The translations under genes and the position numbers were made by a program. Under the pieces are notes generated by a model. The model did no database searches. It saw nothing but the letters and a program-made list of their open reading frames with translations, and was not told where the DNA came from. 64,000 nt of DNA. Origin: Acanthaster planci. Its lineage: Eukaryota > Echinodermata > Asteroidea > Valvatida > Acanthasteridae. Shown one piece after another: positions 61,901 through 64,000 of this stretch. Where the stretch lies: contig NW_019091380.1 in the NCBI RefSeq assembly GCF_001949145.1, forward strand, positions 591,552 to 655,551, written 5' to 3'. Every line of letters begins with the position of its first letter. The first letter of the stretch is position 1.

Positions 61901-63580
61901 TCTATTCCAATGACGAATTTACAAACAGATCTCTACATTTAAGTCATTTCAGTTAGTTCGTTTAGTAAGTAAATGCCCCAGGCAGGGAATATCCAGAACC
62001 CTCCAAACTGAAATATAACAAACAGCTCCATATCCGATTATCATTTGATACCCTGTGTGCAAACCCTGAGAGATCGGTCTGATAATGTTTTGTTTTCTGA
62101 ATAACTGCTTCAATCATGTTACTATTTTTCCTGCTTAATTTGACTTTTTAGAACATTTTATCACTTTCTGATGGCTAAGAAACTACTGCAAGGGATAATC
62201 AGTAATGTCCGTACAGTATATGTAACTCTTACTGAAATAGAATATCCCCAAATCGCACCTGACAGAGCACACTGACACAGTGAAGCTTAGGATATGGACA
62301 GATGATGCAGGAAGTCCAATGCCTGGGCCCAATTTATGGGCAACACATCCCAGGTCCACATATAAACAAGTGAAAGGCTAGTTAAAGTGCAAAGTGTGGA
62401 AAGAACACAGGTCTAATGCCTAAAAGTAGTCATATGGTAACTTGTCAATGTTTCACTGGCTGAATTGTCAACTTTTAATGGGCATAATGGCCATGTTGAT
62501 GTTGGGTGCAGTAGGTCAACGTGTGTCCAATCACTCAATCTTTACGTGACGTGACAATTCCACCATCAGCCAATCACTTTTTCTTTCTAATTCACGATTG
62601 TGAGAGACATTTCAAAAAGGGCAAGTGAAGTTGTAGATTTTACCCAGAATTGACCAATCATGCAGAGCATACAATGTACATGTGATCCTCATCATGCAGA
62701 TTGGCCAATCACACCCAAAATTCAAGACACTGTCATACTGCCATTATTGGGGCATGGTTGGGGACATGCATAAATTAGTGAGGACGCTGTTCGGTTGGAA
62801 CTTCATTTTCTTAATTATGATTAAAATTAATCTTTTTTCACACTCTATTTAATTTCCAATTTCTAAATTTTTGAAATTTCTAGTGAAGCCAGCATTTAAT
62901 GAATTTATACATGGCACAAATCACAACAAAGATTTATAGAAATATGCATGTTAAAATTTAAGCATTTCAGTAAAAAAGCCACACTCGTTTTTTGTTTGAA
63001 AATCAGTTTGCTCTGCATTACACATGTATGAAAACATCCCAAAACATCTTAATATAGGCCTATATCTCTGCTATAAGTTTAAGTCCATTTTTCTTTGCTT
63101 TGCAGAGTCCGATGGAATTCAAACTTACATGAAGATTACTTCAAAAATAAAACAGAAGAAATGGTTTCAAAAGGAAAGAGTCATATTCAGACGCCACTTG
63201 ACACCCTGTGCACAAATGCTACATGTATGAGACTAGTCTGACATGTCCGAAAACGAATGTCTGAAATGCTGACGTTGGAAATGTTGCTAAGCCACCAATT
63301 TCTCTTTTGTCACCCTTTCAATAGTTGACTGTAGCATAGATTTTATTAGGTGAGCAAAAATAACGTCAGTATTGGCAATAATTCAGCATTCTACTGAAGA
63401 CGTCGTGACTCGTCACATCTCAAGCTCCATCAGTCACGTAGGCCTGTCATTCATGTTTTGCCATGTGTTTTCGTGTCGTGCACGCGAGTAAAATAAAGAA
63501 GAGAAACACTCAATTAACAGCATAAAATTTACATAATTATTAATCCATACCGTTGACTGTTTTGGTACTTGTTCTGACAT
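58948..63580 (-). CDS. SUMO, small ubiquitin-like modifier (divergent)
   Basis: Five coding exons on the minus strand: 63551-63580, 61443-61493, 60529-60606, 59959-60030 and 58948-59019. All are bounded by GT-AG and phase 0, joining to 100 codons plus TGA. The precursor has the beta-grasp SUMO core: NDQILVKVRGQDNSIIQF, KKGTPFRKLMCAYCEKQG, MRFRFDG and ELEDDDTIEAY. It then has QTGG with the diglycine at residues 94-95, and a five-residue tail HWLRH that SENP proteases would remove. SUMO is conjugated to lysines by the E1 SAE1/UBA2 and E2 UBC9, mainly in the nucleus. Lys13 lies in VKSD, a psi-K-x-D site of the kind used for SUMO-2/3 chains, while the end resembles SUMO-1. Several core positions differ from both vertebrate types. 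An assembly gap lies in intron 2 and does not touch an exon. Confidence 0.92.
59198..59420 (+). mobile_element. tRNA-derived SINE in SUMO intron 4
   Basis: It begins with a tRNA-like head: an A box TGGCCTAGTAGTTAAAG at 59207-59223 and a decayed B box (GGTTACATGCTATGACC). It continues with GGGCAAGTCACTTTA and GGTACAAATGGGTACC, a tail seen in many marine-animal tRNA SINEs. It is not a functional tRNA gene, since the acceptor stem and B box are degraded. Confidence 0.65.
60786..60917. other. Assembly gap (132 N)
   Basis: An unsequenced stretch in SUMO intron 2. Confidence 1.
62527..62712. promoter_or_regulatory. Cluster of CCAATCA boxes in SUMO intron 1
   Basis: Four CCAATCA motifs (about 62527, 62570, 62653 and 62704), the NF-Y core, lie within 186 bp. 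An ACGTGACGTGAC stretch lies between the first two. They are 0.9-1.05 kb downstream of the SUMO start. They may be an intronic enhancer or just a repeat; this is inference. Confidence 0.3.
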
Positions 63581-64000
63581 CTTTGTGGTTTATTTTGTGC
63601 GAACTTCACCTTCCACGCCACAAAGTAACTTCCAGGCAGCAGTCCTTTAGACAGCTAGAGCGCTAGCGAAAGCCACTCATATAAAGCACTGTAACATGTG
63701 TAGTGCTCAATGGTACATGTGACCTGATTGGATATTTAATTAATCATTTGATTGAGTATAAATATTAGAGAAGATTTAGTTATAATAAAACATAATCCAA
63801 AACGATCTAAAAAATTGTCAGATCTTAAATTTGTTATTTCGTTCAAAGCAAAATAAATCTTTAAAAATGTTTACTATTAAATTTTTGGCCACAATAGGTC
63901 ATTTTGTTAACCAATCAGCTTTATACAGAAATACGCTGAAAAAAAAAGAGTTTGGACACTTGAGGGCGCATTGCAATTTGCCCGCGATATTGCCAAGCGC
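63581..64000. other. SUMO 5' UTR and promoter region
   Basis: The stretch upstream of the SUMO ATG (63580, minus). It is AT-rich with no further gene. AGGGCGC near the window end also occurs in other flanks of this window. Confidence 0.4.

Overview
This is a window of intron-rich animal nuclear DNA. It carries single-copy housekeeping genes with 3 to 13 short coding exons each, consensus GT/AG splice sites, polyadenylation signals and many small inverted-repeat transposon relics. Non-LTR retrotransposon and tRNA-SINE fragments, frequent 'aggccta' words and protein sequences close to vertebrate orthologues suggest an invertebrate deuterostome. An echinoderm is my best guess, but this is an impression and not a proven assignment. 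One assembly gap lies at 60786-60917.

Layout, left to right. (1) 906-8897, plus strand: a complete 13-exon SLC6 neurotransmitter/amino-acid symporter gene of 642 aa. (2) 9.0-15.5 kb: no gene; a duplicated repeat, one copy of which was interrupted by a 5'-truncated LINE. (3) 15495-17847, minus: a 3-exon gene for a 216-aa acidic, coiled-coil protein of no family I recognise. (4) 17.9-30.2 kb: a long stretch without recognisable genes, holding several palindromic elements. (5) 30279-44207, minus: a complete 11-exon SMU1 gene (513 aa, a spliceosome WD40 protein). Its introns hold a decayed THAP domain, a pogo/Tigger-like element and another MITE. (6) 44768-49113, plus: a 9-exon WDR61/SKI8 gene (302 aa), head-to-head with SMU1 across about 560 bp and containing a GC-AG intron. 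(7) 51862-54174, minus: a 4-exon leucine-rich-repeat gene resembling LRMDA (C10orf11), convergent with WDR61. (8) 58948-63580, minus: a 5-exon SUMO gene (100 aa, QTGG plus a five-residue tail).

The genes do not form an operon or one pathway. The closest functional link is that SMU1 (splicing) and WDR61 (PAF1 and SKI complexes) both act in mRNA biogenesis, are both WD40 proteins and probably share a bidirectional promoter. No exotic defence or mobile system was found. The most interesting points are an Asn-to-Asp change at the predicted chloride/sodium site of the SLC6 transporter, the unrecognised coiled-coil gene, the divergent SUMO, the SMU1/WDR61 promoter with transposon-like sequence in it, and the THAP relic.
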